Shown piece after piece: positions 50,858 through 59,872 of a stretch of 64,000 nt of DNA. The notes below the pieces were generated by a model. The model was not told where the DNA came from and did no database searches. It saw only the letters and a list, made by a program, of their open reading frames with translations. Within the stretch, counting starts at the first letter, position 1, and every line of letters begins with the position of its first letter. A program made the translations under genes and the position numbers. Source of the DNA: Luteimonas vadosa (GTDB lineage Bacteria > Pseudomonadota > Gammaproteobacteria > Xanthomonadales > Xanthomonadaceae); NCBI RefSeq assembly GCF_039543545.1, contig NZ_BAABJY010000002.1:682001-746000 (forward strand), read 5' to 3'.

Positions 50858-51694
50858 ATGTCGATGAACGAGATCCAAGGCACCCACACCACCGAAGCGG
50901 CCATGTCCGCCGCGCCTTCGCGCGCCGTTGCCGCGTCGGTGCCCATCAAGATCTCCGTTCGCGGGCTGGATTTCCACTACGACAAGTTCAAGGCGCTAAA
51001 TGGCGTCAGCATGGACATCCCGGAGAAGCGCGTGACCGCGCTGATCGGTCCGTCGGGCTGCGGCAAGTCGACGCTCCTGCGCGTGTTCAACCGCATCTAC
51101 GCGCTCTACCCGAAGATGGAGGCGAGCGGCGAGATCCTGCTCGACGGAGACAACATCCTGGGGCCGCGATACCCGATGAACCGGCTGCGCAGCAAGGTCG
51201 GCATGGTCTTCCAGAAGCCGGTGCCCTTCCCCATGACGATCTTCGAGAACGTCGCCTACGCCATCCGCCACCACGAAAAGCTGTCCAAGGCCGACATGGC
51301 CGAACGCGTCGAGCAGGCATTGCGCCAGGCGGCGATCTGGAACGAGGTCAAGGACAAGCTCGGCCAGAGCGCGCTCGGACTGTCCGGCGGGCAGCAGCAA
51401 CGGCTGTGCATCGCCCGGGCCGTCGCGCTGAGGCCCGACGTGCTGCTGCTGGACGAACCGACATCTGCCCTCGATCCCATCTCCACGAGCCGCATCGAGC
51501 AGCTGGTCGAGGAACTGAAGCAGGACTACACGATCGTCATCGTGACCCACAACATGCAGCAGGCCGCCCGCGTCTCCGACTACACCGCCTTCATGTACCT
51601 GGGCGACCTGATCGAGCACGACACCACCGAAACCATCTTCTCCAACCCGCACAAGCAGCAGACCGAGGATTACATCACCGGCAGGTTCGGATGA
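50858..51694 (+). CDS. pstB: Phosphate ABC transporter ATPase PstB
   Basis: 278 residues; an internal ATG two codons later is also possible. It has the Walker A GPSGCGKST, the family-specific stretch FNRIYALYPKMEASGEILLDG, the signature LSGGQQQRLCIARAVAL, Walker B VLLLDEPTSALDPIS, and the switch histidine in IVIVTHNMQQAAR. It hydrolyses ATP on the cytoplasmic face to drive phosphate import and, with PhoU, signals phosphate status to PhoR. An N-terminal extension of about 25 residues precedes the usual start of the domain. Confidence 0.97.
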   Translation: MSMNEIQGTHTTEAAMSAAPSRAVAASVPIKISVRGLDFHYDKFKALNGVSMDIPEKRVTALIGPSGCGKSTLLRVFNRIYALYPKMEASGEILLDGDNILGPRYPMNRLRSKVGMVFQKPVPFPMTIFENVAYAIRHHEKLSKADMAERVEQALRQAAIWNEVKDKLGQSALGLSGGQQQRLCIARAVALRPDVLLLDEPTSALDPISTSRIEQLVEELKQDYTIVIVTHNMQQAARVSDYTAFMYLGDLIEHDTTETIFSNPHKQQTEDYITGRFG

Positions 51695-51825
51695 CCGGCC
51701 CCGCCTGACGAATGCGGCCACGCATCGACCCAGGCACGCCGGATTCACCGAAAGACCGCACACCCCGCAGTTTTCCCAGCCCTCTCCCGCCTTCTCCCGG
51801 GGTCGGCCGAACCAAGGATCCGCCC

Positions 51826-52530
51826 ATGGCTACCCAACCGCACGACCACATCCTCAAGAGCTACGACGAAGAGCGCCAGCGCCTGGTCGGCGAGATCCTG
51901 CGCATGGGCGAGATGTCGATCGCGCAATTGAAGGCCGCGCTCGACGTCGTGGAACGCCGCGACGACAAGGCCGCGGAACGCATCATCGGAAACGACGAGG
52001 CGATCGACCTGCTCGAGCAGGAAGTCAGCCACGACGTGATGAAGCTCGCCCTGCGGGGCCCGATGGCGCGGGACCTCCGCGACATCCTCGCCGCCTTGCG
52101 GATCGCCTCCGACATCGAGCGCGTCGGCGATTACGGGGCCAACCTGGCCAAGCGTTCGATGGCGCTCAACCAGTCGCCGCCGCTCCCGCACACCCGGGGC
52201 CTCAACGCCCTGGGCGAGCTGGCGCTGCAGCAGATGACCGACGTGCTGGCGGCCTTCCGCGATGGCGACGCCGAGGCGGCCCAACGGGTACGCGAGCGCG
52301 ATGCCGAGCTCGATGTCCTCTACACCGGCCTGTTCCGCGAGCTGCTGACCTACATGATGGAGGATGCGCAGAGCATCACTTCCTGCACCCACATGTTGTT
52401 CATGGCCAAGAACATCGAGCGCATCGGCGACCACGCGACCAACATCGCGGAGAACATCTGGTTCCAGGTCCACGGCGAGGACGAGCTCCCGCCGCGAACC
52501 AAGCGGGACGAGACAAACACAGCCGCCTGA
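51826..52530 (+). CDS. phoU: Phosphate signalling protein PhoU
   Basis: 234 residues from ATG 51826-51828, with AAGGA as ribosome site; the frame is open 38 codons upstream without similarity. Two three-helix PhoU repeats are present, each with the metal-binding DI-ERVGDYGANLAKR and NIERIGDHATNIAEN motifs. PhoU links the Pst transporter to the PhoR kinase and keeps the Pho regulon off when phosphate is ample. It closes the pst operon. phoB and phoR are not in the window. Confidence 0.97.
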   Translation: MATQPHDHILKSYDEERQRLVGEILRMGEMSIAQLKAALDVVERRDDKAAERIIGNDEAIDLLEQEVSHDVMKLALRGPMARDLRDILAALRIASDIERVGDYGANLAKRSMALNQSPPLPHTRGLNALGELALQQMTDVLAAFRDGDAEAAQRVRERDAELDVLYTGLFRELLTYMMEDAQSITSCTHMLFMAKNIERIGDHATNIAENIWFQVHGEDELPPRTKRDETNTAA

Positions 52531-52678
52531 ACCGCCCGGGGCTTCGCTCGAGGGCCTCCCGATGCCGAGCGTGAACGAATCCTGAATAATTCCCGCCCGG
52601 CGCACGCCCGTGCATGCTCTTCGGCACTCTTCCTGTTGAACGCCGCCGGCTACCCTCGGAGGGCGACCTGGAGAGCCG

Positions 52679-53194
52679 GTGCAGATAGCCGCCTACGAGC
52701 ACGAACTGCAAGCAGCCCACGCTGGCGACCCCACGGCCCTGGCGGACCTGCTGGCGCGGTCCCGGCAGGACATCCGCCGCTACGCCGAGTACCACTGCAG
52801 CGTCAACGACGTCGAGGATGCCGTGCAGGAGGCGTTGATCCTGGTATCGCGCAAGTTGTCCGACCTGCGTTCCCTGGAATGCTTCGCTTCGTGGGTATTC
52901 CGCATCGTCAAGCGCGAATGCAACCGGATGAAGCGCATCGGTCGCCGCCTGGCGGGCGAACCGATCACGGACGACATCCTGCCGGGCGCCACGCCTGACG
53001 CGGCGGAGTGGCGGCAGGACCTCGCATCCGCGCTGCAGTCACTGCCGTATCACTACCGGGAGATCGTGCTGCTCCGGGACCTGGAGGGCCTGAGCATCGC
53101 GGAACTCGGCAATCGCCTTGGCGTCACGACCATGGCCGTCAAGGCGCGGCTGCATCGTGCACGGGCGCTCGCCCGCGAGTACCTCCGCGCCTGA
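52679..53194 (+). CDS. ECF-type RNA polymerase sigma factor
   Basis: 171 residues from GTG 52679-52681, with GGAG six bases upstream. The sigma-2 region (about 15-85) shows HCSVNDVEDAVQEALILVSRKLSDLRSLECFASWVFRIVKREC. The sigma-4 region (about 110-165) is LPYHYREIVLLRDLEGLSIAELGNRLGVTTMAVKARLHRARAL. No anti-sigma gene lies next to it. It precedes the HvfA-type RiPP genes by 84 bases on the same strand, so it may control them, as ECF factors do for copper-responsive bufferin operons in Caulobacter. That link is an inference. Confidence 0.88.
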   Translation: MQIAAYEHELQAAHAGDPTALADLLARSRQDIRRYAEYHCSVNDVEDAVQEALILVSRKLSDLRSLECFASWVFRIVKRECNRMKRIGRRLAGEPITDDILPGATPDAAEWRQDLASALQSLPYHYREIVLLRDLEGLSIAELGNRLGVTTMAVKARLHRARALAREYLRA

Positions 53195-53278
53195 GGCACG
53201 GTTCACGGCACAATGGCATCCCCCAGCTTTGGTTCCAGCATCCCGCGGCATCGCCCGCACCCAACAGGAGTTACCACC

Positions 53279-53734
53279 ATGGCAAGATCAAACATGAAAC
53301 CCGTCGCCCTCGCCGTCTGCACCGCGATCGGCGGCATGGCGCTTTCGGCGTCCTCCTTCGCGTCCCACGAATTGTCCAGCGGTTACATGGCTTCGGCTTC
53401 GGCAGTGGCCGGTGGCCACAAGGGCGGCGAAGGCAAGTGCGGTGAAGGCAAGTGCGGCATGGACAAGGCCGACACCGACAAGGACGGCAAGATCTCCCGT
53501 GCGGAGTTCACCGCGGCACACCCTGACAAGTCGGACCACTTCGCCAAGATGGATGCCAACGGCGACGGGTTCATCGACGCGGCCGAGCACAAGGCGAAGC
53601 ACTCGGAGGGCAAGTGCGGGGAAGGCAAGTGTGGCGAGGGCAAGTGCGGCGCCGACAAGAAGGCCGACCACGAAGCCAAGAAGGCCGCGGGTGAAGGCAA
53701 GTGCGGCGAAGGCAAGTGCGGCGGCAGCGCCTGA
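53279..53734 (+). CDS. HvfA-type RiPP precursor with EF-hand pair
   Basis: 151 residues from ATG 53279-53281, with AGGAG upstream. A Sec signal peptide (about residues 1-28) is followed by seven EGKCG motifs: two at 51-60, three at 110-124 and two at 139-148. Between the first two groups lies a complete pair of EF-hand loops, DTDKDGKISRAE (65-76) and DANGDGFIDAAE (92-103), with all calcium positions filled. EGKCG peptides in HvfA/bufferin families have their cysteines turned into thiooxazole-type rings by an MNIO enzyme and are linked to metal handling. The next two genes encode that enzyme and its partner. An EF-hand unit inside the precursor may add calcium control. The DNA repeats are codon-level repeats of one motif. 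Confidence 0.88.
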   Translation: MARSNMKPVALAVCTAIGGMALSASSFASHELSSGYMASASAVAGGHKGGEGKCGEGKCGMDKADTDKDGKISRAEFTAAHPDKSDHFAKMDANGDGFIDAAEHKAKHSEGKCGEGKCGEGKCGADKKADHEAKKAAGEGKCGEGKCGGSA

Positions 53735-53764
53735 GCTGAACACCGCGCCGGTCGCACCGGAGCC

Positions 53765-54619
53765 ATGAGCCCGGCAAGACAGCTCGCGCCCGATGCCGCG
53801 GGACTCGGCCTGCGGCGGTCCCTGTTGGGGCCGCTGCGGGCCGCCGATCCGGGGAGTTACGACTTCCTGGAAACGGCACCGGAAAACTGGATCGGGGTCG
53901 GCGGCGAACTTGGCGACCAGTTGCATGAACTCAGTGCGCGTTGCCCGCTGGTCTGCCATGGCCTCTCGCTCTCGGTCGGCGGTCCCGCACCGCTGGACGA
54001 GACGTTCCTGGCCAAGGTCAGGCGCTTCATGGACGACCATCGGGTCGCGATCTACTCCGAGCACCTGAGCGCCTGCGGCGACAGCCGCGGCCAGCTCTAC
54101 GACCTGCTGCCGTTGCCGTTCACCGAGGAGGCCGTGCGCCACGTCTCGGCGCGCATCCGGCGCACGCAGGACCTGCTCGGCCAGCGCATCGCCGTGGAGA
54201 ACATTTCCTACTACGCCGCGCCGTTCCAGGCGATGCCGGAGATCGACTTCATCAATGCCGTCCTGGACGAGTCCGGCTGCGACCTGCTGCTCGACGTCAA
54301 CAACATCGTTGTCAACGCCACCAACCATGGCTACGACGCCTCCGGTTTCCTGCGTGCCCTGGCCGGCGAACGGATCGCCTACGTCCACGTCGCCGGCCAT
54401 TACGACGAGGCCGAGGACCTGAAGGTCGACACCCACGGGGCCGCGGTCAGCGACCCGGTCTGGGACCTCCTGGCGGAGGCGTATCGCGTGCACGGTCCGA
54501 AGCCGACCCTGCTGGAGCGCGACTTCAATTTCCCGCCGTTCGTCGAGCTGCTCGACGAACTGGGGACCGTGCGCCGGCACCTTGGGGCCGCGCGCAGGGA
54601 CGACCGCCGTGCCGCCTGA
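53765..54619 (+). CDS. MNIO-family (DUF692) RiPP-modifying enzyme
   Basis: 284 residues, 30 bases after the precursor. It matches the DUF692 family (MbnB/HvfB/BufB), TIM-barrel enzymes with a multinuclear iron centre: GLGLRRSLLGPLRAADPGSYDFLETAPENW at the N-terminus, YSEHLSACGD, VENISYY, LLLDVNNIVVNATNHGYD, VHVAGHYDEA, and the late LLERDFNFPP. Several His, Asp and Glu in these blocks are metal ligands in the family. It should oxidise cysteines of the exported EGKCG peptide while it is still cytoplasmic. It overlaps the DUF2063 gene by 11 bases, so the two are made together. Confidence 0.92.
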   Translation: MSPARQLAPDAAGLGLRRSLLGPLRAADPGSYDFLETAPENWIGVGGELGDQLHELSARCPLVCHGLSLSVGGPAPLDETFLAKVRRFMDDHRVAIYSEHLSACGDSRGQLYDLLPLPFTEEAVRHVSARIRRTQDLLGQRIAVENISYYAAPFQAMPEIDFINAVLDESGCDLLLDVNNIVVNATNHGYDASGFLRALAGERIAYVHVAGHYDEAEDLKVDTHGAAVSDPVWDLLAEAYRVHGPKPTLLERDFNFPPFVELLDELGTVRRHLGAARRDDRRAA

Positions 54620-55427
54620 CGCCACGCCGCCGCACTCCCCGGCCGAGGCGTTGCGCCAGCAGCAGGATGCCCTCGCCGCGTACATCCGCGACCCGACAGG
54701 CCATCCGCCACCTCCCGGGATCGAAGAGCGCCGCCTCAAGATCTATCGCGAACTGTTCTTCAACAATGTTTCCGGGATGCTCGCGGGAAACTTCCCGGTG
54801 GTTCGCAGGATCCTCGGCGACGATGCCTGGCAGGCACTGGTTCGCGGTTTCTTCCGCGACCACGACAGCCGCACGCCCCTGTTCACCGAGCTGGCTCGCG
54901 AGTTCCTCCGTTACCTGCAGGCGCCGGGGCTCGACGACGGGAAGCCCTGGCTGCGCGAGCTGGCCCACTACGAATGGATCGAACTCGCGTTGCAGATCAG
55001 CGAAGCCAGCGACGCGCAGCTCGCGCACGATGCCTTGCGCGACCCGGGATCGAACCCGGAGCTATCGTTGTTGTCGGAGCGACCGGCGCTGTCGCCGCTC
55101 GCATGGCCGCTGGCGTACGCGTGGCCGGTGCACATGCTCGGGCCCGGACACCTGCCCGAAGACGCTCCGACCGTCCCCACCTTCCTGCTGGTGCACCGCC
55201 AGGCCAGCGGCAAGGTTGCATTCCATGAGCTCAGCCCGCTGACGTTCCGCCTGCTGCAACGCCTGGACGAAGCGCCGGAACTGAGCGGGCGCGAACACCT
55301 CGTCGCATTGGCCGGGGAAGCCGGTCGCCCGGACGTGGACGCCTTCATCGCCGAAGGCGCGGCCATGCTCCTGCATTGGTGGGAGGCCGGCGTCGTGCTC
55401 GGCGTGCATCGCGACGGCGACGGCTGA
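54609..55427 (+). CDS. DUF2063 partner protein of the MNIO enzyme (HvfC/BufC-like)
   Basis: 272 residues from GTG 54609-54611, inside the end of the MNIO gene. The N-terminal DUF2063 domain reads LRQQQDALAAYIRDPTGHPPPPGIEERRLKIYRELFFNNVSGMLAGNFPVVRRILGDDAWQAL, typical of the recognition partner that binds the precursor and delivers it to the MNIO enzyme. The C-terminal half (VPTFLLVHRQASGKVAFHELSPLTFRLLQRL) is the usual second domain. The set ends here: no DoxX-like membrane gene (HvfD/BufD) follows, although many related operons have one. Confidence 0.9.
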   Translation: MPPDATPPHSPAEALRQQQDALAAYIRDPTGHPPPPGIEERRLKIYRELFFNNVSGMLAGNFPVVRRILGDDAWQALVRGFFRDHDSRTPLFTELAREFLRYLQAPGLDDGKPWLRELAHYEWIELALQISEASDAQLAHDALRDPGSNPELSLLSERPALSPLAWPLAYAWPVHMLGPGHLPEDAPTVPTFLLVHRQASGKVAFHELSPLTFRLLQRLDEAPELSGREHLVALAGEAGRPDVDAFIAEGAAMLLHWWEAGVVLGVHRDGDG

Positions 55428-55570
55428 CGACGAAATCGCGATGTGTCATGCGGCCGCAACCAATGGCAGGCGGTCGATTCCTTGCTAGGCGAGCGCTCCT
55501 GCAGAACTCCCGGCACCGGCATGGGACATCGCGGCGGTCGTCGACCCGATGGCTCGGCTACACTGGCCCG

Positions 55571-56209
55571 ATGAACGATGTCACCCAGGACTCCACCGCG
55601 ACCCCCAGCCCGATGGCGACGCGATTCCGCGGTTACCTGCCGGTGGTCGTCGACGTCGAGACCGGGGGTTTCGACTGGAACACGCATGCATTGCTCGAGA
55701 TCGCGGTGCTGCCCATCGACCTGGGTGACGATGGACGCTTCGTGCTCGGCGAGGGCGCGAGCGCCCATGTCGTTCCCGCCGAAGGCACGCGCATCGACCC
55801 GAAGTCCCTCGAAGTGACCGGCATCGACATCGACCACCCGTTCCGGCTGGCCAAACCAGAACGCGAGGCGCTGGACCATGTCTTCGCCGCGGTCCGCATC
55901 GCCGTGCGCAAGCACGGCTGCCAGCGGGCGATCCTGGTCGGGCACAACGCGCATTTCGACCTCAATTTCCTCAATGCCGCCATTGCCCGCACCGGCCACA
56001 AACGCAGCCCCTTCCACCCCTTCAGCGTGTTCGACACCGTGACCCTGGCGGGCGTGGCTTACGGCCAGACGGTGTTGGCGCGCGCGGTGCAGGCGGCCGG
56101 ACTGGAGTGGAACAGCGACGAGGCGCATTCGGCCGTCTACGACACCGAGCGCACCGCGCAGCTGTTCTGCGCCATCGCAAACGCCTGGACGCAAGCCAGG
56201 ACGGTATGA
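55571..56209 (+). CDS. rnt: Ribonuclease T
   Basis: 212 residues from ATG 55571-55573 (MNDVTQDSTATPSPMATRFRGYLPVV); the frame is open upstream without similarity. It is a DEDDh exonuclease with VVDVETGGFDWNTHALLEIA (first acidic pair), VGHNAHFDLNFLNAAIARTG, and SAVYDTERTAQLF for the later His/Asp. RNase T trims the 3' ends of tRNA and 23S/5S rRNA precursors and acts in end turnover. It lies 143 bases after the RiPP genes and is convergent to rlmB, 25 bases apart. Confidence 0.95.
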   Translation: MNDVTQDSTATPSPMATRFRGYLPVVVDVETGGFDWNTHALLEIAVLPIDLGDDGRFVLGEGASAHVVPAEGTRIDPKSLEVTGIDIDHPFRLAKPEREALDHVFAAVRIAVRKHGCQRAILVGHNAHFDLNFLNAAIARTGHKRSPFHPFSVFDTVTLAGVAYGQTVLARAVQAAGLEWNSDEAHSAVYDTERTAQLFCAIANAWTQARTV

Positions 56210-56234
56210 TTCTCTGGTCCGGGGCGCCCCGGGC

Positions 56235-57017
56235 TCAGGTGTCCAAGCGCTGGCGCACGGCTTCGAACAGCACGATCCCGGCGGCCACCGAAACGTTGAG
56301 GCTCTCGACCCCTGGCGCGGACCCCTGGCCGGGCATCGGGATATGCACCAACTGGTCGCAGTGTTCGCGCGTCAACCGGCGCAGGCCATCGCCCTCGCCA
56401 CCGAGCACGAGCGCGACGTTGCCTCGCAAGTCGAGCGCGTGGATCGACCCGTCGGACTCGCCGGCCAGGCCGTAGATCCACACCCCAAGCTGCTGCAGGT
56501 CGCGCAGGCAACGGGCCAGGTTGGTCACGCGGACCACCGGGATGGTGTCGGCGGCGCCCGCGGACGTCTTGCGCACGGTGGCATTGACCTGCACCGCCTT
56601 GTCCTTGGGGATCACCACAGCCGTTGCGCCCGCCGCGGCGGCGCTTCGCAGGCAGGCCCCCAGGTTGTGGGGATCCTGCACGCCGTCGAGCACCAGCACC
56701 AACGCCCGTCCCGACGCGGCGGAAACCAGTTCCTCCAGGTCGCCTTCGCCCCAGGTCCGCGCCGCGTCATAGCGGGCGACGACGCCCTGGTGGCGCAGGC
56801 CACCCGTGACGCCGTCGAGGGCCTTGGATGCGACGCGTCGCAGTTCGATGCCCTGCCGGCGGGCACCGTCCTCGATCTCGGTGATGCGCGGATTCCGGGC
56901 CCGGGCCTCGATCAGGACCTCGCGGACGTTGCCGGCATCGTGCTCGATGGCCGCGGCCACCGCGTTGATGCCGGCGATCCACTGGTTGTCGTCCCTGCCG
57001 CCGCGTTGCCTGCTCAT
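56235..57017 (-). CDS. rlmB: 23S rRNA (guanosine-2'-O) methyltransferase RlmB
   Basis: 260 residues from ATG 57015-57017 (MSRQRGGRDDNQWIAGINAVAAAI). SpoU/TrmH SPOUT blocks are present: ALVLVLDGVQDPHNLGACLRSAAAAGATAVVIPKDK, VALVLGGEGDGLRRLTREHCD, and the C-terminal knot residues VESLNVSVAAGIVLFEA. It methylates G2251 of 23S rRNA with S-adenosylmethionine. It follows rnr on the same strand after 61 bases, the enteric rnr-rlmB order. The frame is open upstream without similarity. Confidence 0.96.
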   Translation of the reverse strand: MSRQRGGRDDNQWIAGINAVAAAIEHDAGNVREVLIEARARNPRITEIEDGARRQGIELRRVASKALDGVTGGLRHQGVVARYDAARTWGEGDLEELVSAASGRALVLVLDGVQDPHNLGACLRSAAAAGATAVVIPKDKAVQVNATVRKTSAGAADTIPVVRVTNLARCLRDLQQLGVWIYGLAGESDGSIHALDLRGNVALVLGGEGDGLRRLTREHCDQLVHIPMPGQGSAPGVESLNVSVAAGIVLFEAVRQRLDT

Positions 57018-57078
57018 GCGCGCATTTTGCCCGAGTCCCACGACCGGAGGGTGCGGGGCGCGGCGTTCGCCGGCCGGA

Positions 57079-59607
57079 TCAATACTTCCGTTTCTGGCGC
57101 TTCGCGGGTTTGCCGCGCGGCGGCGGCGTGGGCGCGCCCTGTTGCCTGCCCCCTTCCTCGACCAGCCGGAAGTCGATCTTGCGCTCCTCCAGGCTGGCCT
57201 TGAGCACCACGATCCGCACGCGGTCGCCGAGCCGGAATTCCCGACCGTTGCGCTGGCCGGCCAGCGTCTTGCGGGTGGGGTCGAAATGGTAATAGTCGTT
57301 GGGCAACTGGGTGACGTGCACCAGGCCATTGACCTTGGAGTCGTCGAGCTCGACGAACAGCCCGAAGCTGGTCACGCCGCTGATCACGCCGTCGAACTCG
57401 CTGCCGACGTGCTGCTCCATCCACGCGGCGCGGTAACGGTCGTCGACCTCGCGCTGCGCCTCGTCCGCCCGCCGCGAGCGCTCGGAGCACTGTTGCGAGA
57501 GCACGGCCATGTCGTTGGCGCTGTAGCGGAAGTCCTCCTCGTCGCCACCGGCCAGCGCATGCTTGATGGCGCGATGCACCAGGAGGTCCGCGTAGCGGCG
57601 GATCGGCGAGGTGAAGTGTGCGTATGCCTCCAGCGCCAGTCCGAAGTGGCCGATGTTGTCCGGCGCGTACACCGCCAGGCTCTGGCTACGCAAGACCACC
57701 GATTCGAGCAGCGCGGCGTCGGGACGGTCGCGCACGGTTTCGAGCAGCTTGCGGAAATCGCGCGGCTTCACCTTGCTCCAGGGCGGCATGCGCAGGTTGA
57801 ATTCCTTCAGGAACTCCAGCAGGTCCGCGTACTTGGTCTCCGGCGGCTTGTCGTGGTCGCGATACGGGGCCGGGACGCCCGCGCCCAACAGGAACTCCGC
57901 CGCCTGCACGTTGGCCGCGATCATGCACTCCTCGATCAGCTTGTGGGCGTCGTTGCGCTGGATCATCCCGGCCTGGGTCACCTCGCCCTGCGGGCCTAGC
58001 ACGAACCGCACTTCGGACGTCTCGAACTCGATGGCACCTCGCTGCTGGCGCGCCTTGTCGAGGACCCGGTACAGCTGGTGCAGGTTCCGCACCTGTTCGA
58101 GCTGCTTGCCGATGAAGGCCTGCGCCTGCTCACGGTCCTCGTCGGGCACCGCGTCGCCGACGGCATTCCACACCTGGGTGTAGGTCAGCCGAGCGTGCGA
58201 ATGCATGACGGCTTCGTAGAACTCCGCCCCGGTCACCTGCCCGGCGCGGTCGACCTGCATGTCGCAGACGAAGCACAACCGGTCGACCTTGGGCTTGAGC
58301 GAGCAGATCCCGTTGGACAGGGTTTCCGGCAGCATCGGCACGACGAAACCGGGGAAATAGACCGACGTCGCACGCAGCTGCGCCTCCGCATCCAGCGGGG
58401 TGCCCGGGCTCACGTAGTGCGAGACGTCCGCGATCGCGACGACCAGCCGGAAACCCTTGCGGTTGGGCTCGCAGTAGACCGCATCGTCGAAATCCTTGGC
58501 ATCCTCGCCGTCGATCGTCACCAGCGGCAGCTGGCGCAGGTCGATCCGGGAAGACGCCTGTCGCGCGTCGACCTCCACCGGGACGGCGGCGGCCTCCGCC
58601 AGCGCCTCCGGCGGGAATTCGTGCGGGATCTCGTGTCCGTGGATGGCCGCTTCCACCGCCAGCGATGCGGTCAGGCGATCGCCCAGCACCGCCAGCACGC
58701 GACCGATCGGGGGACGGTGCGTGGTCGGCGGCTGGACGATCTCGCAGACCACGAGCTGGCCGTGGCGGGCATCGAGCCGCGCATCGGACGGAATCTGCAC
58801 GTTGCGCTGGATGCGGGCATCGTCCGGCACCACGTAGCTGATGCCGGACTCGAGTTCGAAGCGACCGATCAGGCGGTTGAGCCGGCGCTCCAGCACCTCG
58901 ACGATCGAGCCTTCGCGGCGTCCGCGGTGGTCGATGTTGGTGACGCTGCCCAGCACGTGGTCGCCGTGCATGACCTTGCGCATCTCGAACGGTGGCAGGA
59001 ACAGGTCGTCGCCGGCGCCGGAATCGGGCCGGAGGAAGCCGAATCCGTCGGGGTTGGCGATCACCGTCCCAGGGATCAGGTCGGCGCGCTTGGCCGGCAC
59101 GTAGCCGCCGCGCCGGTTCTGAAGCAACTGCCCGTCGCGCAGCATCGCGGAAAGCCGTTTGGCCAATGCCTCGGCCCGGTCTGGGGCCGTGAGTTCGAGG
59201 ATTTCGGCGATCTTGTCGACCGTCTGCGGGCCATCGGCCGCGTCGAGCAGCTGGAGGATGGCCTCCCGGCTGGCAATGGGGTTCTCGTAGCGGCCGGCTT
59301 CGCGGGCGGCATGGGGGTCGGAGATGCCACCGGATCGCCCGGTGCCGCGATCACGGGTGCGAGCGGACGGCTTGGCCGGGGGCTTGCTGCGGCCGGCGGA
59401 TTGCGCGCCACGGACGATCGACTCGGGCATCCAGCCCGGCAACCGGGCCGGCTCGCCTTTCGCGCCGGCCTTGCCGGCCGTGGACCTGGGACTGGAATCG
59501 CCGCGCTCGCCGCCCGCGGTGCCGCTGCGCTTCTTCGATGCCGGAGACGGCTTTCCGCCGCCTGGCTTGCCGCGGCCACCGCCGCGCTTGCTGGGAGTTT
59601 TTGCCAT
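57079..59607 (-). CDS. rnr: Ribonuclease R
   Basis: 842 residues from ATG 59605-59607 (MAKTPSKRGGGRGKPGGG). A long basic, disordered N-terminus (about 1-130, Gly/Lys/Ser-rich) is followed by a winged-helix and cold-shock region. The catalytic RNB domain (GEDAKDFDDAVYC with the metal aspartates; LPETLSNGICSLKPKVDRL) and a C-terminal S1 domain (FDGVISGVTSFGLFVELDDSKVNGLVHV) come next. The tail ends in RGKPAKRQKRKY, basic as in RNase R. It is the processive 3'-5' exonuclease that degrades structured RNA and supports trans-translation. rlmB follows. The frame is open upstream without family similarity. Confidence 0.97.
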   Translation of the reverse strand: MAKTPSKRGGGRGKPGGGKPSPASKKRSGTAGGERGDSSPRSTAGKAGAKGEPARLPGWMPESIVRGAQSAGRSKPPAKPSARTRDRGTGRSGGISDPHAAREAGRYENPIASREAILQLLDAADGPQTVDKIAEILELTAPDRAEALAKRLSAMLRDGQLLQNRRGGYVPAKRADLIPGTVIANPDGFGFLRPDSGAGDDLFLPPFEMRKVMHGDHVLGSVTNIDHRGRREGSIVEVLERRLNRLIGRFELESGISYVVPDDARIQRNVQIPSDARLDARHGQLVVCEIVQPPTTHRPPIGRVLAVLGDRLTASLAVEAAIHGHEIPHEFPPEALAEAAAVPVEVDARQASSRIDLRQLPLVTIDGEDAKDFDDAVYCEPNRKGFRLVVAIADVSHYVSPGTPLDAEAQLRATSVYFPGFVVPMLPETLSNGICSLKPKVDRLCFVCDMQVDRAGQVTGAEFYEAVMHSHARLTYTQVWNAVGDAVPDEDREQAQAFIGKQLEQVRNLHQLYRVLDKARQQRGAIEFETSEVRFVLGPQGEVTQAGMIQRNDAHKLIEECMIAANVQAAEFLLGAGVPAPYRDHDKPPETKYADLLEFLKEFNLRMPPWSKVKPRDFRKLLETVRDRPDAALLESVVLRSQSLAVYAPDNIGHFGLALEAYAHFTSPIRRYADLLVHRAIKHALAGGDEEDFRYSANDMAVLSQQCSERSRRADEAQREVDDRYRAAWMEQHVGSEFDGVISGVTSFGLFVELDDSKVNGLVHVTQLPNDYYHFDPTRKTLAGQRNGREFRLGDRVRIVVLKASLEERKIDFRLVEEGGRQQGAPTPPPRGKPAKRQKRKY

Positions 59608-59699
59608 CCGCCCGATGTTACACGCCCCGTCCGCGACGACGCGTGCACGGAAGCGTTGACATCCCCCGTCCGGCCACGCACCATACGCGCCCTGCACCC

Positions 59700-59786
59700 G
59701 CCCGGGTGGCGGAATTGGTAGACGCACTAGCTTCAGGTGCTAGCGGGGGCAACTCCGTGGAGGTTCGAGTCCTCTCCCGGGCACCA
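59700..59786 (+). tRNA. tRNA-Leu (anticodon CAG)
   Basis: An 87-base class II tRNA. The acceptor stem is GCCCGGG with CCCGGGC, with discriminator A and an encoded CCA (59784-59786). The anticodon stem-loop is CTAGC-TTCAGGT-GCTAG with CAG at 59734-59736. A long variable arm (GGGGGCAACTCCG) and the T-loop GGTTCGAGTCC confirm leucine. A TTGACA hexamer at 59656-59661 could be its -35 box, though no clear -10 follows at the right distance. Confidence 0.97.
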
Positions 59787-59872
59787 ACCCCAAGCGGAAC
59801 TCGCTTGCCGCGACGACGAACGAGCGTTGGCGAGCCGCGGATACGAATCACCTGCTGTTTGAGGTGATCCAG

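Noticed and set aside
53430..53734. Short direct DNA repeats that look like a small CRISPR or VNTR array
   Set aside because: The repeats encode EGKCG in one frame, are irregularly spaced, and have no spacers of uniform length.
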